A stretch of DNA of 64,000 bases from contig CAJNDS010001114.1 in the NCBI GenBank assembly GCA_905221605.1, positions 415,001-479,000 on the forward strand. Direction: 5' to 3'. The notes beneath the pieces were generated by a model. That model was given only the letters and a program-made list of their open reading frames with translations, ran no database searches and was not told the origin of the DNA. Positions within the stretch are counted from its first letter, which is position 1; each line of letters opens with the position of its first letter. A program made the position numbers and the translations under genes. Below are positions 42,876-46,604 of the stretch, in pieces. This stretch comes from Symbiodinium natans (Eukaryota > Sar > Dinophyceae > Suessiales > Symbiodiniaceae).

Positions 42876-44837
42876 ACATGAAACAACAAACAAAAGAACG
42901 AAAGATGATACTGACATGTAAGGAAGAATATTATTCTTTTAGGGGTGGTTCTTATCAGCAAAGAGTGTGTTCATTCCCGCAGACAAGAAGACGCGCCTGC
43001 GCTCCGGAACTGAGGATGCAAAGATCTCGGTTTCGGACCATGAGCCCTAAACCCTAAACCCCGAACCCCAAAACCCTAAACCCTAAACCCTAAACCTTAA
43101 ATCCTAAACCCCAAACCCCAAAATGCAGGAATCGGTTGAAAGTTTGCGGAACCCTGCCCGTGGTAACTGTAACCGCCCAAGGAATAAGGCGTAGGCTTGT
43201 GGGCTTCGGGTTCCGGCATATGGATTGGGATGTTCCCCCGTATACTACCAGTCCTTCATACTTAGGGATTAGAATAGGGGTACTATAGTCCCGATTAAGG
43301 ACTGCTAGCCCTAAACCCTAAACCCTAAACCCTAAACCCTAAACCCTAAACCCTAAACCCTAAACCCTAAACCCTAAACCCTAAACCCTAGACCCTAAGT
43401 AAACCCTAAACCCTAAACCCTAAACCCTAAACCCTAAACCCTAAACCCTAAACCCTAAACCCTAAACCCTAAACCGTAGCATAAGGGGGAACATCCCAAG
43501 GTTTAGGCTTACAGGGCTGCTGCCAACTTCATTTGCACCTTCGGGGTGGGCCCCGGCAAGCTATGAGGCCAGGGGGTCGCTCTGAGATTCGATGAAAGGG
43601 AAGAACCCGAAACCCTAAACCCGAAACCCTAAACCCTAAACCCTAAACGCCCTATGGAAGGGAGTATGAAAAGGTAACATGGACGGGACTGGGGTCGCCT
43701 GATAGGAGGAAAATTCGTGAGGAAGCGAAAGGCTAATCGAGGAACGCGCGTTCAAAAGCTTGAGCTTTCGAAATCCGCAACGAAAGTGCCGGGAATAAAG
43801 CAAGGCCCTGAAAGCGGAGCCGCAGGGCCTGGCTACCGAAGGCCTCAGTTGTTTGAGATCTGCATTGTATGTGGTTGAATGTTGAAGAAACCTTTTGGTT
43901 TCGTCTTGCCTGTCAAGGGCAAAGAGAAAAGGAGGGGACGGATGAAGCCCTGACTCTTGGAGTCTGAAGCCAGCCGTTGCGGTCGTTGTGGCTGTTGTGG
44001 CGAAGGTGGAGAGCACGAGTTCCACCCATAAACACCACCCACAACATCCACATTCGCGAAGCCACAAGCATGTAATTTGCTTTGCCGCGTTTCTCCTTTT
44101 CGTTTCGAGCACGTTTCGAACCCCTAGCAAGCGCAAGGACGGGTAAACAGCCGTGATAACAACGAGCCCTGAACGCCGAAGCTTACCATCTCCCCCTCTG
44201 CATCCCCGGCCATGTCCTTGTCGAAGCCTTTCTCCTTCCACGCATCGACCAGGGCCTCCGACATGCGTCTGATTCAGGTGGGTTTCGAGGCCTGTGCCTC
44301 AGATGGTGGAGGAACCTCAGTAACTCAGTATACAAACATTGTGAAGGGTTTAGGGTTTGAAGAGTTGGGTTTTTGGGTTTAGGGTTTAGGGTCTTCAATT
44401 CAAGAGTCCGGCAAAACAACAGTGGCATGGCATATCTTGAAATCATCAACCCGAACTGCCTACGACCTACGTAGGCAACTTAGGACCTTTAGGGGCCCTG
44501 TGCCCTAGATACTGAAATCCAGACTGCAGCGGCTAATTGCTTGGGGCTCCATAACCGCGACAGTGGGGGCAGGGGGGTGGAAGTTTTCCGAACAATCTGC
44601 AGTGACCAGGATTCCCCCGTGCCAAGACCGGTACTATTCCAGAATCCTGTTCAAACGCTGGGGGAACTTTTGGAATCTCCTGCCAACCACAAACCCTTTG
44701 AGGCCTTAACCATAGCTTCCGCAATCAAAGAGAGTTAACCCTAGGCCCTAAACCCTAAACCCTAGTGCATCGTGCCTTGGCATCTCCCAATTTGGCTGGG
44801 TTGCACTTCCAGTTGCCACCCACAATCGGCCTCTTTG
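11194..44837 (-). CDS. tpiA: Triosephosphate isomerase gene, 18 recognised exons (whole gene span)
   Basis: Encodes triosephosphate isomerase, the glycolytic and gluconeogenic (beta/alpha)8-barrel enzyme that interconverts dihydroxyacetone phosphate and glyceraldehyde 3-phosphate. Exons read in order give NWKCN (substrate Asn and Lys), a VDVVIAPTALHL strand, the SQNV..GAFTGEW segment, GHSERR with the catalytic His, CIGELLEERE, AYEPVW with the catalytic Glu, AIGTGKVATPEQAEETQ (loop 6), VRIQYGGSVTPENCK, and NIDGFLVGGASLK. The parts resolved come to about 245 residues, the usual size. Donors are GT (8), GC (8) and GA (1); 15 acceptors are AG followed by G. The true first exon upstream of AKRPIVGG and the exact C-terminus are not resolved; the last frame stays open to a stop at 11194-11196. 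The exon 1/exon 2 junction has no clean canonical solution. Intron 15 is 22.8 kb and holds other exons. Targeting (cytosol or plastid) cannot be judged. The symbol follows the family name. Confidence 0.93.
11341..11375 (-). CDS. tpiA: TPI exon 18 (last recognised)
   Basis: Reads GASLKPTFMDI after the split Gly, the C-terminal phosphate-binding segment. The acceptor is GGTTCAG|GT. Past FMDI the frame stays open for about 48 more codons to a TGA at 11194-11196, but that stretch does not look like TPI; a further short exon behind a GC donor (ATT|GCCCCC) is possible. Confidence 0.9.
12083..12122 (-). CDS. tpiA: TPI exon 17
   Basis: Reads ELITKPNIDGFLV plus one base of Gly. The acceptor is CGAAG|GAG and the donor G|GTCAGG. 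The phase fits exon 18, giving DGFLVGGASLK. Confidence 0.95.
12474..12533 (+). repeat. CCCTAAA array in TPI intron 16
   Basis: Eight units, 14 bases from TPI exon 16; in gene sense it is TTTAGGG next to the 5' splice site. Confidence 0.95.
12547..12591 (-). CDS. tpiA: TPI exon 16 (phosphate-binding YGGSV)
   Basis: Reads VRIQYGGSVTPENCK, the phosphate-binding loop. The acceptor is GCCAG|GTG and the donor AAG|GATGCA (GA, the only GA donor in this gene). A CCCTAAA array on the plus strand begins 14 bases to the left. Confidence 0.95.
13621..13656 (+). repeat. CCCTAAA array
   Basis: Four to five degenerate units. Confidence 0.85.
14303..14330 (+). repeat. CCCTAAG/CCCTAAA array
   Basis: Four units, two with G at the last position. 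A second short array of four units lies at 14481-14514. Confidence 0.85.
14889..14940 (+). repeat. CCCTAAA array with shared flank
   Basis: Seven units; its right flank (CCCCCACACCTAGAAACATG) recurs at the array near 19090. Confidence 0.95.
14972..15015 (-). CDS. Candidate exon in the giant TPI intron
   Basis: After GATCCAG the frame reads LPVPQFMQDAPW, ending at a donor TG|GTTTTT. It lies between array 14889-14940 and array 15064-15149. Confidence 0.4.
15064..15149 (+). repeat. TTTAGGG array
   Basis: Twelve nearly perfect units. Confidence 0.97.
15235..15333 (+). mobile_element. Family A element, truncated
   Basis: Right end GGTCTTAAGCAAATAGTAGT preserved, left end rearranged. Confidence 0.6.
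15700..17380. other. No firm gene
   Basis: Holds the palindromic element at 15972-16070, an AT-rich stretch (16630-16900) and an element similar to family C at 16970-17100. No exon recognised. Confidence 0.5.
15972..16070 (+). mobile_element. Single palindromic element
   Basis: 19-bp perfect inverted ends CCCTAAGGGTCCATGTACC / GGTACATGGACCCTTAGGG. The ends themselves begin with CCCTAAGGG. Confidence 0.8.
17396..17504 (+). mobile_element. Element family B (good copy)
   Basis: Starts CTACTGTAGGGGCCTTAATC and ends CCGACCCCTATAGTACC; 109 bp. Confidence 0.8.
17602..17665 (+). repeat. CCCTAAA array
   Basis: Seven units with insertions. Confidence 0.9.
18056..18239 (-). CDS. Candidate exon in the giant TPI intron
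   Basis: Frame NAAETRKMDQPSKALISLSF, AADKSTKTGSARLTFFRKQP, PENVVACAMWAPPVAVS. Good coding composition, no family recognised. Confidence 0.4.
18886..18941 (+). repeat. CCCTAAA array
   Basis: Seven units. Confidence 0.95.
19059..19200 (+). repeat. CCCTAAA array, split by a 30-bp unique block
   Basis: Two runs separated by CCCACACCACCTAGAAACAT; the right run is degenerate (CCCAAAA, CCCGAAA). Confidence 0.9.
19490..19590 (-). CDS. Candidate exon in the giant TPI intron
   Basis: Frame DESNYWQDCMVCDVRSAILA then SCWSVSRVLPHAYMQ. Protein-like; boundaries not resolved. Confidence 0.35.
20527..20623 (+). mobile_element. Element family B
   Basis: Shares AAAGGGACCATAAGGGA and CCGACCCCTATAATAC. Confidence 0.7.
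21707..21785 (-). CDS. Candidate exon in the giant TPI intron
   Basis: Reads VPQVVMRLQVASIVFAQMVA then QRKPSA, with acceptor CACGAG|GTC and an ideal GC donor G|GCAAGT. The degenerate TTTAGGG stretch at 21660-21700 lies on its left, opposite to the usual order. Confidence 0.55.
22232..22324 (+). mobile_element. Element family D
   Basis: GTTGGGATAGTCTTCAAATT ... CTACCCCACTATGACAAAG. Confidence 0.8.
22430..22503 (+). repeat. CCCTAAA array
   Basis: Ten units. Confidence 0.95.
22718..22766 (+). repeat. CCCTAAA array
   Basis: Seven units; left partner of the pair around exon 22786-22832. Confidence 0.95.
22786..22832 (-). CDS. Candidate exon in the giant TPI intron
   Basis: Reads ERFLPEFIKMSSSAPES, with acceptor GGCCAG|GAG touching the TTTAGGG array at 22840-22940 and a CCCTAAA array (22718-22766) on the other side. 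A clear exon between opposed arrays. Confidence 0.6.
22840..22940 (+). repeat. TTTAGGG array
   Basis: Fourteen units; right partner, ending a few bases from exon 22786-22832. Confidence 0.97.
23088..23206 (+). mobile_element. Palindromic MITE-like element, family A (intact)
   Basis: 119 bp with terminal inverted repeats of about 33 bp: TATACTACTGTTTGCTTAAG at the left and its near-complement at the right (AGCAATTCGTAGTATA). No coding sequence. TA at both edges could be the target duplication of a Tc1/mariner-type element. Confidence 0.85.
23340..23437 (-). CDS. Candidate exon in the giant TPI intron
   Basis: Reads EEMLLVTVKGGKPEASKGDV then LKKAMWQTPELQ, with acceptor CCCTAG|GAG and donor AAAG|GTTGAC. 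An in-frame TAG immediately upstream is removed exactly by the acceptor. Clearly protein-like; family unknown. Confidence 0.6.
23464..23521 (+). repeat. TTTAGGG array followed by poly-G
   Basis: Eight units, then a poly-G run of about 20 bases at 23539-23559. Confidence 0.95.
23837..23893 (-). CDS. Candidate exon in the giant TPI intron
   Basis: Reads MSIKLHANEPYGFKETTLR between arrays 23766-23820 and 23908-23935. A second frame is also open, so the reading is provisional. Confidence 0.4.
24303..24522 (-). CDS. Longest candidate exon in the giant TPI intron
   Basis: After acceptor CATCAG|GAC the frame reads DCFRVLVVRAQEPGGVGHLT, FDRLVQLSMSDAGSN and SFLVSMEPSYRQLLVIINFL, about 72 residues without interruption. 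Globular-looking but not recognised. Confidence 0.6.
25069..25243 (-). CDS. Candidate terminal exon with CxxC motif
   Basis: Reads SSIARFYRPSCTRMMQEAME, KIASDFQNSRQTTSKV and FCVICREWKPSTRCVKK to a TAA at 25069-25071. FCVIC and a later Cys could bind a metal. The region is less GC-rich than the surroundings. Second gene end inside the TPI interval. Confidence 0.5.
26101..26198 (-). CDS. Candidate terminal exon in the giant TPI intron
   Basis: Reads SAILKEAQQNGTPSLGSHHA then IVFDGGGGALS and a TGA stop at 26101-26103, after acceptor AAAAG|GT. A stop here implies a gene that ends inside the TPI interval. Confidence 0.5.
27113..27277 (-). CDS. Candidate exon in the giant TPI intron
   Basis: Reads ADELTRPQTVFRARSWQEFA then EVDRAIHVEETHEETAQLRS and LYRFCF. 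Looks like genuine protein; not recognised. Confidence 0.5.
27574..27755 (-). CDS. Candidate exon in the giant TPI intron
   Basis: Reads GFQGLRAQRVDALFRAPKDR then MRLRTLMTEEAAFRTCNI, a charged helical sequence. Probably belongs with the exons at 28.2 and 27.2 kb. Boundaries not resolved. Confidence 0.5.
28186..28346 (-). CDS. Candidate exon with TRM13-like CCCH zinc motif
   Basis: The frame contains C-x10-C-x13-C-x2-H (STACFFVAEGRKKQC ... EVVCKDH), close to the CCCH zinc finger of tRNA methyltransferase TRM13 (KKR.C ... C..H). The following CHHC finger and methyltransferase domain were not found, so the assignment is tentative. A neighbouring frame at about 28030-28150 (YYDGELDDHDKWRLNWALRA) may be the next exon of the same gene. 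Confidence 0.35.
28633..28720 (+). mobile_element. Palindromic element family C
   Basis: ATGGTCCCTTTTGGGGTACG ... GGGGCAAAAGGGACCAT, preceded by TGGTGAGCTCTCCAAACT. A fragment of the same left flank occurs at 305-322. Confidence 0.75.
28740..30090. other. Unassigned, frames open on both strands
   Basis: A 176-codon plus-strand frame at 28700-29230 and several minus frames overlap; none is recognisable. The segment 28970-29150 is unusually G/T-rich on the plus strand. Confidence 0.4.
30098..30160 (+). repeat. CCCTAAA array turning into TTTAGGG
   Basis: Seven C-type units followed after CCCTGGG by a short G-type unit, a small inverted junction. Confidence 0.85.
30160..31850. other. No firm gene
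   Basis: Unique sequence with few repeats; frames up to 146 codons on the plus strand are open but not recognisable. Confidence 0.4.
31893..31988 (+). mobile_element. Palindromic element family G
   Basis: GTACCAGGATGGGCTAATAG at the left, exact 17-bp complement ATTAGCCCATCCTGGTAC at the right apart from one base; 96 bp. Touches the exon candidate at 31995. Confidence 0.88.
31995..32133 (-). CDS. Candidate exon in the giant TPI intron
   Basis: After a textbook acceptor (eight T then CAACAG) the frame reads LLQHLRTNNESRFIPSPRAR and continues through KCMICQDAREAPNLPPMAVL, with a CxxC pair. Its 3' end meets the palindromic element at 31893-31988. Confidence 0.55.
32157..32210 (+). repeat. TTTAGGG array, degenerate
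   Basis: Six to seven mixed units. Confidence 0.85.
32623..32729 (-). mobile_element. Element family B, inverted
   Basis: Reverse copy: ATACAGGGGTCGGGGGC ... AAGGCCCTAAAT. Confidence 0.75.
32740..32832 (-). CDS. Candidate exon in the giant TPI intron
   Basis: Reads ACSTKLGTFFLYVVAAYALD then PRTSRWFKLKS after acceptor TTGCCGCAG|GCC, a few bases from the TTTAGGG array at 32846-32895. FFLYVVAAYAL may be a membrane or beta segment. Unrecognised. Confidence 0.6.
32846..32895 (+). repeat. TTTAGGG array
   Basis: Seven units, 13 bases from the exon candidate starting at 32832. Confidence 0.95.
33000..33960. other. No firm gene
   Basis: Unique sequence, then a small palindromic remnant at 33752-33830 (CCCCTATAGTAGGATTCCC ... 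GGGTACCCC). Confidence 0.4.
33975..34056 (+). repeat. CCCTAAA array
   Basis: Preceded by a poly-C run; degenerates rightwards and meets the donor of the exon at 34054. Confidence 0.9.
34054..34153 (-). CDS. Candidate exon in the giant TPI intron
   Basis: Reads MIWYHADSWTDVLFRWEGTT then IQACQWDVLEG, a Trp-rich globular-looking segment. The donor is GGAG|GGTTTTGG or one base later, followed at once by telomeric repeats (33975-34056). No AG acceptor is visible just upstream. Not TPI; not recognised. Confidence 0.6.
34202..34250 (+). repeat. Variant array, GCAGTTTAGG-type units
   Basis: Four to five units of about 11 bp in which GCAG separates TTTAGGG-like blocks. Confidence 0.85.
34311..34376 (-). 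CDS. Candidate exon in the giant TPI intron
   Basis: Reads RNRATTISPNTRQLINVTGK then L, ending at a good donor CTG|GTAGGG. Not TPI. Upper boundary uncertain. Confidence 0.45.
34857..34915 (+). repeat. CCCTAAA/CCCCAAA array
   Basis: Degenerate, seven to eight units. Confidence 0.85.
35111..35240 (+). mobile_element. Palindromic element family E with short telomeric insert
   Basis: TTGGGATGTTCCCCCTTATG ... ACGGGGAACATACTCCC, with GGGTTTATAGGGTTTAGGG in the centre. Confidence 0.8.
35270..35384 (+). mobile_element. Element family B at the edge of TPI exon 15
   Basis: ATGTAGGGGCCTCAATAAAT ... CCCACCCCTATATGC. Confidence 0.75.
35414..35443 (-). CDS. tpiA: TPI exon 15
   Basis: Reads EAVSAEVADK. 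The acceptor is GCGTAG|GAA and the donor AAG|GTGGAT. The next TPI residues (VRIQYGGSV) are found only 22.8 kb away, at 12591. Confidence 0.88.
35884..35907 (-). CDS. tpiA: TPI exon 14 (24-nt micro-exon)
   Basis: Reads ANIRAYLK. The acceptor is CACTCAG|GCC and the donor AAG|GCGTGG (GC). Joined to exon 15 it gives IRAYLKEAVSAEVADK, as expected for TPI. Confidence 0.88.
36341..36430 (+). repeat. (TTC)n microsatellite in TPI intron 13
   Basis: About 29 perfect units; creates a meaningless poly-Ser/poly-Glu open frame. Confidence 0.97.
36972..37022 (-). CDS. tpiA: TPI exon 13 (loop 6)
   Basis: Reads AIGTGKVATPEQAEETQ, the mobile loop that closes over the substrate. The acceptor is ATGGCAG|GCC and the donor CAG|GTCCCC. 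Confidence 0.96.
37052..37160 (+). repeat. TTTAGGG array in TPI intron 12
   Basis: Fifteen units, three consecutive ones changed to TTTCGGG; in gene sense a CCCTAAA array just upstream of exon 13. Confidence 0.97.
37927..37959 (-). CDS. tpiA: TPI exon 12 with catalytic Glu (33 nt)
   Basis: Reads DNIVIAYEPVW, carrying the catalytic base Glu of the AYEPVWAIGTG signature. The acceptor is CCGCAG|GAC and the donor TGG|GCAGCT (GC). The signature is split between this exon and exon 13, exactly at the hinge of loop 6. Confidence 0.95.
38234..38293 (-). CDS. tpiA: TPI exon 11
   Basis: Reads VNKRQLAAVIPKITNWDCLR, the helix before the catalytic Glu strand. The acceptor is GCAAG|GTG and the donor CGG|GTGGAT. 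Confidence 0.92.
38632..38743 (+). mobile_element. Palindromic element family E (uninterrupted, TPI intron 10)
   Basis: TTGGGATGTTCCCCCTTGCA ... GAGAGCATCCCAA, 112 bp. Confidence 0.82.
38866..38917 (+). repeat. CCCTAAA array in TPI intron 10, interrupting an older repeat
   Basis: Seven units that split a copy of the repeat also seen at 786-905; the flanks AAGGGCCTACT are present on both sides. Confidence 0.95.
38965..39021 (-). CDS. tpiA: TPI exon 10
   Basis: Reads VIFCIGELLEEREANKTDE, the strongly conserved CIGE signature. The acceptor is AAGACAG|GTG and the donor GAG|GTGCAC. Confidence 0.95.
39037..39089 (+). repeat. TTTAGGG array in TPI intron 9
   Basis: Seven units; in gene sense CCCTAAA ending 15 bases before exon 10. 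Confidence 0.95.
39142..39208 (+). repeat. CCCTAAA array in TPI intron 9
   Basis: Nine units; in gene sense TTTAGGG starting about 16 bases after exon 9. Complementary partner of 39037-39089, 52 bases away. Confidence 0.95.
39225..39269 (-). CDS. tpiA: TPI exon 9
   Basis: Reads DTAVKVEKCQAAGIK, the helix after the His loop. The acceptor is GGAAG|GAC and the donor AAG|GCCCAG (GC). The following 203-nt intron is almost entirely two opposed telomeric arrays. Confidence 0.93.
39442..39501 (-). CDS. tpiA: TPI exon 8 with catalytic His
   Basis: Reads VPYTLIGHSERRSKYGESDE, containing the invariant GHSERR motif with the general acid/base His. The acceptor is GGAAG|GTG, directly next to a short CCCTAAA-type array at 39515-39537. 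The donor is GAG|GCGCCG (GC). Confidence 0.95.
39886..39909 (-). CDS. tpiA: TPI exon 7 (24-nt micro-exon)
   Basis: Reads ATHLQDME, joining exon 6 (GEWT) to exon 8 (VPYTLIGHSERR) in phase 0. The acceptor is CCCAG|GCC and the donor GAG|GTGCCG. Confidence 0.87.
39941..40035 (+). mobile_element. Palindromic element family G in TPI intron 6
   Basis: GTGCCAGCATGGGCCATTAG ... AATATCCCATGGAGGTAC, 95 bp. Confidence 0.8.
40390..40424 (-). CDS. tpiA: TPI exon 6
   Basis: Reads QEMGAFTGEWT, the GAFTGE signature before the catalytic His. The donor is ACC|GCCAGG (GC). The acceptor is TTAAG|TT or five bases later at TTCAG|GAA, so the upper boundary may be 40419. Confidence 0.88.
40745..40815 (+). repeat. 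CCCTAAA array in TPI intron 5
   Basis: Nine units, interspersed with CTG and AACT interruptions. Confidence 0.9.
41062..41080 (-). CDS. tpiA: TPI exon 5 (19-nt micro-exon)
   Basis: Reads VSSQNV, equal to the conserved AQN segment of TPI. The acceptor is GAGCAG|GTG. The donor is probably G|GCAAGA, joining to TTCAGGAAATGG to give NVVQEMGAF; an alternative ends after GGCAAG. The exon is tiny but its position between exons 4 and 6 is forced by the family. Confidence 0.8.
41646..41719 (+). repeat. CCCTAAA array in TPI intron 4
   Basis: Ten units, some CCCAAAA. Confidence 0.95.
41743..41780 (-). CDS. tpiA: TPI exon 4
   Basis: Reads GSVKAGLEGLGMQ after joining the split Gly codon from exon 3. The acceptor is CTAAG|GATCC and the donor CAG|GTTGGG. 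The phase fits exons 3 and 5. Confidence 0.88.
41823..41871 (+). repeat. TTTAGGG array in TPI intron 3
   Basis: Seven units; followed by a 65-bp tandem duplication that includes part of the array. Confidence 0.95.
41866..41997 (+). repeat. 65-bp tandem duplication
   Basis: TTTAGGGTGCTACCCTAGCC begins at 41866 and again 65 bases later; the two copies match closely up to the TATATA segment. The unit starts in the telom repeat. Confidence 0.85.
42482..42524 (-). CDS. tpiA: TPI exon 3
   Basis: Reads DKVDVVIAPTALHL plus one base, the second beta strand of TPI. The acceptor is TTTGCAG|GAC and the donor is a GC site, G|GCACCTCGG. A TTTAGGG array (sense) follows within about 25 bases and a CCCTAAA array (sense) precedes the exon. 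Confidence 0.92.
42635..42963 (+). mobile_element. Family A element expanded by poly-C
   Basis: Left end CTACGATTTGCTTAAGAACC, right end GTTCTTATCAGCAA; between them more than 200 bp of C runs broken by AA, then poly-A. Lies in TPI intron 2. Confidence 0.75.
43044..43122 (+). repeat. CCCTAAA array in TPI intron 2
   Basis: Eleven units, degenerate at the right. Confidence 0.9.
43225..43499 (+). mobile_element. Palindromic element family E split by a telomeric array
   Basis: TTGGGATGTTCCCCCGTATA at the left and ATAAGGGGGAACATCCCAA at the right. Without the 167-bp array it is 108 bp, the size of the uninterrupted copy at 38632. An inner palindrome AGTCCTT ... AAGGACT is also present. Confidence 0.88.
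43309..43475 (+). repeat. CCCTAAA array (167 bp) inside a palindromic element
   Basis: About 23 units, with one interruption near 43390-43402. Located within the element 43225-43499. Confidence 0.97.
43606..43648 (+). repeat. CCCTAAA array in TPI intron 2
   Basis: Six units, two CCCGAAA. Confidence 0.9.
44187..44268 (-). CDS. tpiA: TPI exon 2
   Basis: Reads MSEALVDAWKEKGF followed by DKDMAGDAEGEM, the first helix of the TPI barrel (compare LVDAWN..GF in other TPIs). The donor is ATG|GTAAGC, the strongest GT site in the gene. The acceptor is AATCAG|ACGC and lacks the usual following G; the phase to exon 1 fits only with a shifted or non-canonical boundary. Confidence 0.88.
44344..44392 (+). 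repeat. TTTAGGG array in TPI intron 1
   Basis: Degenerate, about five units; in gene sense CCCTAAA upstream of exon 2. Confidence 0.8.
44741..44766 (+). repeat. CCCTAAA array in TPI intron 1
   Basis: Four units directly after exon 1 in gene sense. Confidence 0.9.
44776..44837 (-). CDS. tpiA: TPI exon 1 (first recognised)
   Basis: Reads AKRPIVGGNWKCNPAKLGDAK-like sequence with the active-site Asn and Lys of NWKCN. The acceptor is probably CTCAG before CAAAG; an alternative is the CTACAG a few bases upstream. The donor is AAG|GCACGA, and the telomeric array at 44741-44766 starts about ten bases into the intron. No in-frame ATG is seen nearby, so the start codon or trans-splice site lies upstream. 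Confidence 0.9.
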
Positions 44838-45037
44838 CTGAGTTCAGCACTGTAGGTTTGGGGCTAAGACATTACGGGCAAACAGCCCTGAACCCTAAAC
44901 CCTAAACCCGTGAATCCTAAACCCTAAACCAGTCCTGTGCTTAGGATTTTAGAGAGCAGGCCACAGGGTTCCAACGCTTGGTCCTTGCAGTTTAAGCACC
45001 CAACATACGCAACTAAGTCCTCAGCCCGAAATTCACA

Positions 45038-45125
45038 CCCTAAACCCTAAACCCTAAAACCCTAAAACCGTAAACCCTAAACCCTAAACCCTAAACCCTG
45101 AACCCTAAACCCTAAACCCTAAGCC
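45038..45125 (+). repeat. CCCTAAA array
   Basis: Twelve units. A further array of eight units lies at 45259-45313. Confidence 0.95.
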
Positions 45126-45420
45126 TTGGACTCTGAAGCACAAAAGAAGACAGCATGCGCCCTGGGGGCGAAGCTTTCGGGACATGACGACCTCGGCTGC
45201 TTGAACTTCGCTTGAAAAGGCCAACAAATCAGCTCAGCGCAACACCCCAAACCCTGGGTCCCTAAACCCTAAACCCTAAACCCTGAACCCTAAACCCTAA
45301 ACCCTAAATCCCCTCCCCTTAGGCCACGTGCTTCGAAGATATGTTCCGAAAGCCCTACACCACCAAACAGTGAACAGCCAAAGCCCTCAAGTTCACGGTT
45401 CCCAGAAGCTTGTGAGTTCT

Positions 45421-45527
45421 CTACTACTTGCTTAAGAACCCCGCAAAACAAATAAAGATAGTAATCCCTCGATTGCCCTTGTAAGGAAGAATATTTCTGT
45501 TGTGGCTGGCTGTTAAGCAATTTCTAG
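45421..45527 (+). mobile_element. Family A element, first of a tandem pair
   Basis: Starts CTACTACTTGCTTAAGAACC and ends TTAAGCAATTTCTAG. Confidence 0.8.
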
Positions 45528-45533
45528 TTCTTG

Positions 45534-45635
45534 ACTACTATTTGCTTCACAAACTAAACAAACACCAATCCCTATGTTGCCCTTACAAGGAGGAATATCT
45601 TATATTTTCGGGGGGGTTCTTAAGCAAATGGTAGT
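45534..45635 (+). mobile_element. Family A element, second of a tandem pair
   Basis: Starts ACTACTATTTGCTTCACAAA, ends GGTTCTTAAGCAAATGGTAG. Confidence 0.8.
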
Positions 45636-46005
45636 TGATGCTGCCTTGGAGGTTCCGGGTGATGCTGCTGGCCCTCCGTAGTCTCTTGGGGCGCAGGCAC
45701 AGGCAATGTATGGGGTACGGGCTTGGGAGCTTAGGGAGTTTCGGGGGTTTCCAGGCTTTGAGAGCCCATGTGGGCTACTGCTGCAACACCTCGGCTTCAG
45801 AATTCTTAAGGTCTCCGTCAACCTACATCCCCAAAGCCATGGTAGTATGGTACCTAAGTCAGAATCCCGGGGTTCGGATCGTCTCGTCTCGGATCCCACA
45901 CAAGCGAACACTGACGGCTAAAGCCCGAAGCCCTGAGACCGCGGTCTAGGCCCTACAGGCTGTATTGATACGTACTATTACTATATGCATATATGAATGT
46001 GTATG

Positions 46006-46090
46006 TGAATATATATATATATATATACATACATACGTACGTATGTACGTACATACATACATACATACATACATATATACACGCACATAT
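46006..46090 (+). repeat. (AT)n and (CATA)n microsatellite
   Basis: AT dinucleotides followed by ACAT/ACGT tetranucleotides. Similar short AT tracts lie at 13188-13222, 15490-15511, 38040-38053 and 41181-41198. Confidence 0.95.
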
Positions 46091-46177
46091 ATACGCACAC
46101 ATGAATGCCCTACAACACCCCTTTTGGGGGCTTCCTTCTGGTTCCTTCGTGCCTTCAAGGCACTGCGCAGAGGAAAG

Positions 46178-46308
46178 GGTTTAGGCTTCAGGGTTCAGGG
46201 TTCAGGGTTTAGGGGTTTAGGGTTGAGGGTCTAAGGTTGAGGGTCTAGGGTTTAGGGCTTAGGGGTTAGGGGTTAGGGGTTAGGGGTTGAGGGTCTAGGG
46301 CTTAGGGA
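46178..46308 (+). repeat. TTTAGGG array, degenerate
   Basis: Mixed TTTAGGG, TTGAGGG, TCTAGGG and GGGGTTA units. Confidence 0.9.
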
Positions 46309-46448
46309 TGGCCGGCAGCTCAGGTCACCACGAGACGTCGAGAGCGAGGACCGGGCAAGTAGAGCTCTGAGATTGCTGCAGCTTTGGGTGGTCGTTTTTT
46401 TGGGGGTTCGGAAGCTGCGGCTCAGGGCTCTCGAAGTCTGAGGTTTCA

Positions 46449-46550
46449 AGGGTTTAGGGTTTAGGGTTTAGGGTTTAGGGTTTAGGGTTTAGGGTTTAGG
46501 GTTTAGGGTTTAGGGTTTAGGGTTTAGGGTTTGGGGTTTAGGGTTTAGGG
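46449..46550 (+). repeat. TTTAGGG array
   Basis: Fourteen units. Confidence 0.97.
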
Positions 46551-46604
46551 CATTTGGAAGCTTAGAGAGGTTTAGGGTATGAGGGTTCAGGGTTTAGGGA
46601 GAAC

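Noticed and set aside
42591-42961. ORFs of about 100 codons of Pro or Gly
   Set aside because: Poly-C expansion inside a family A element.
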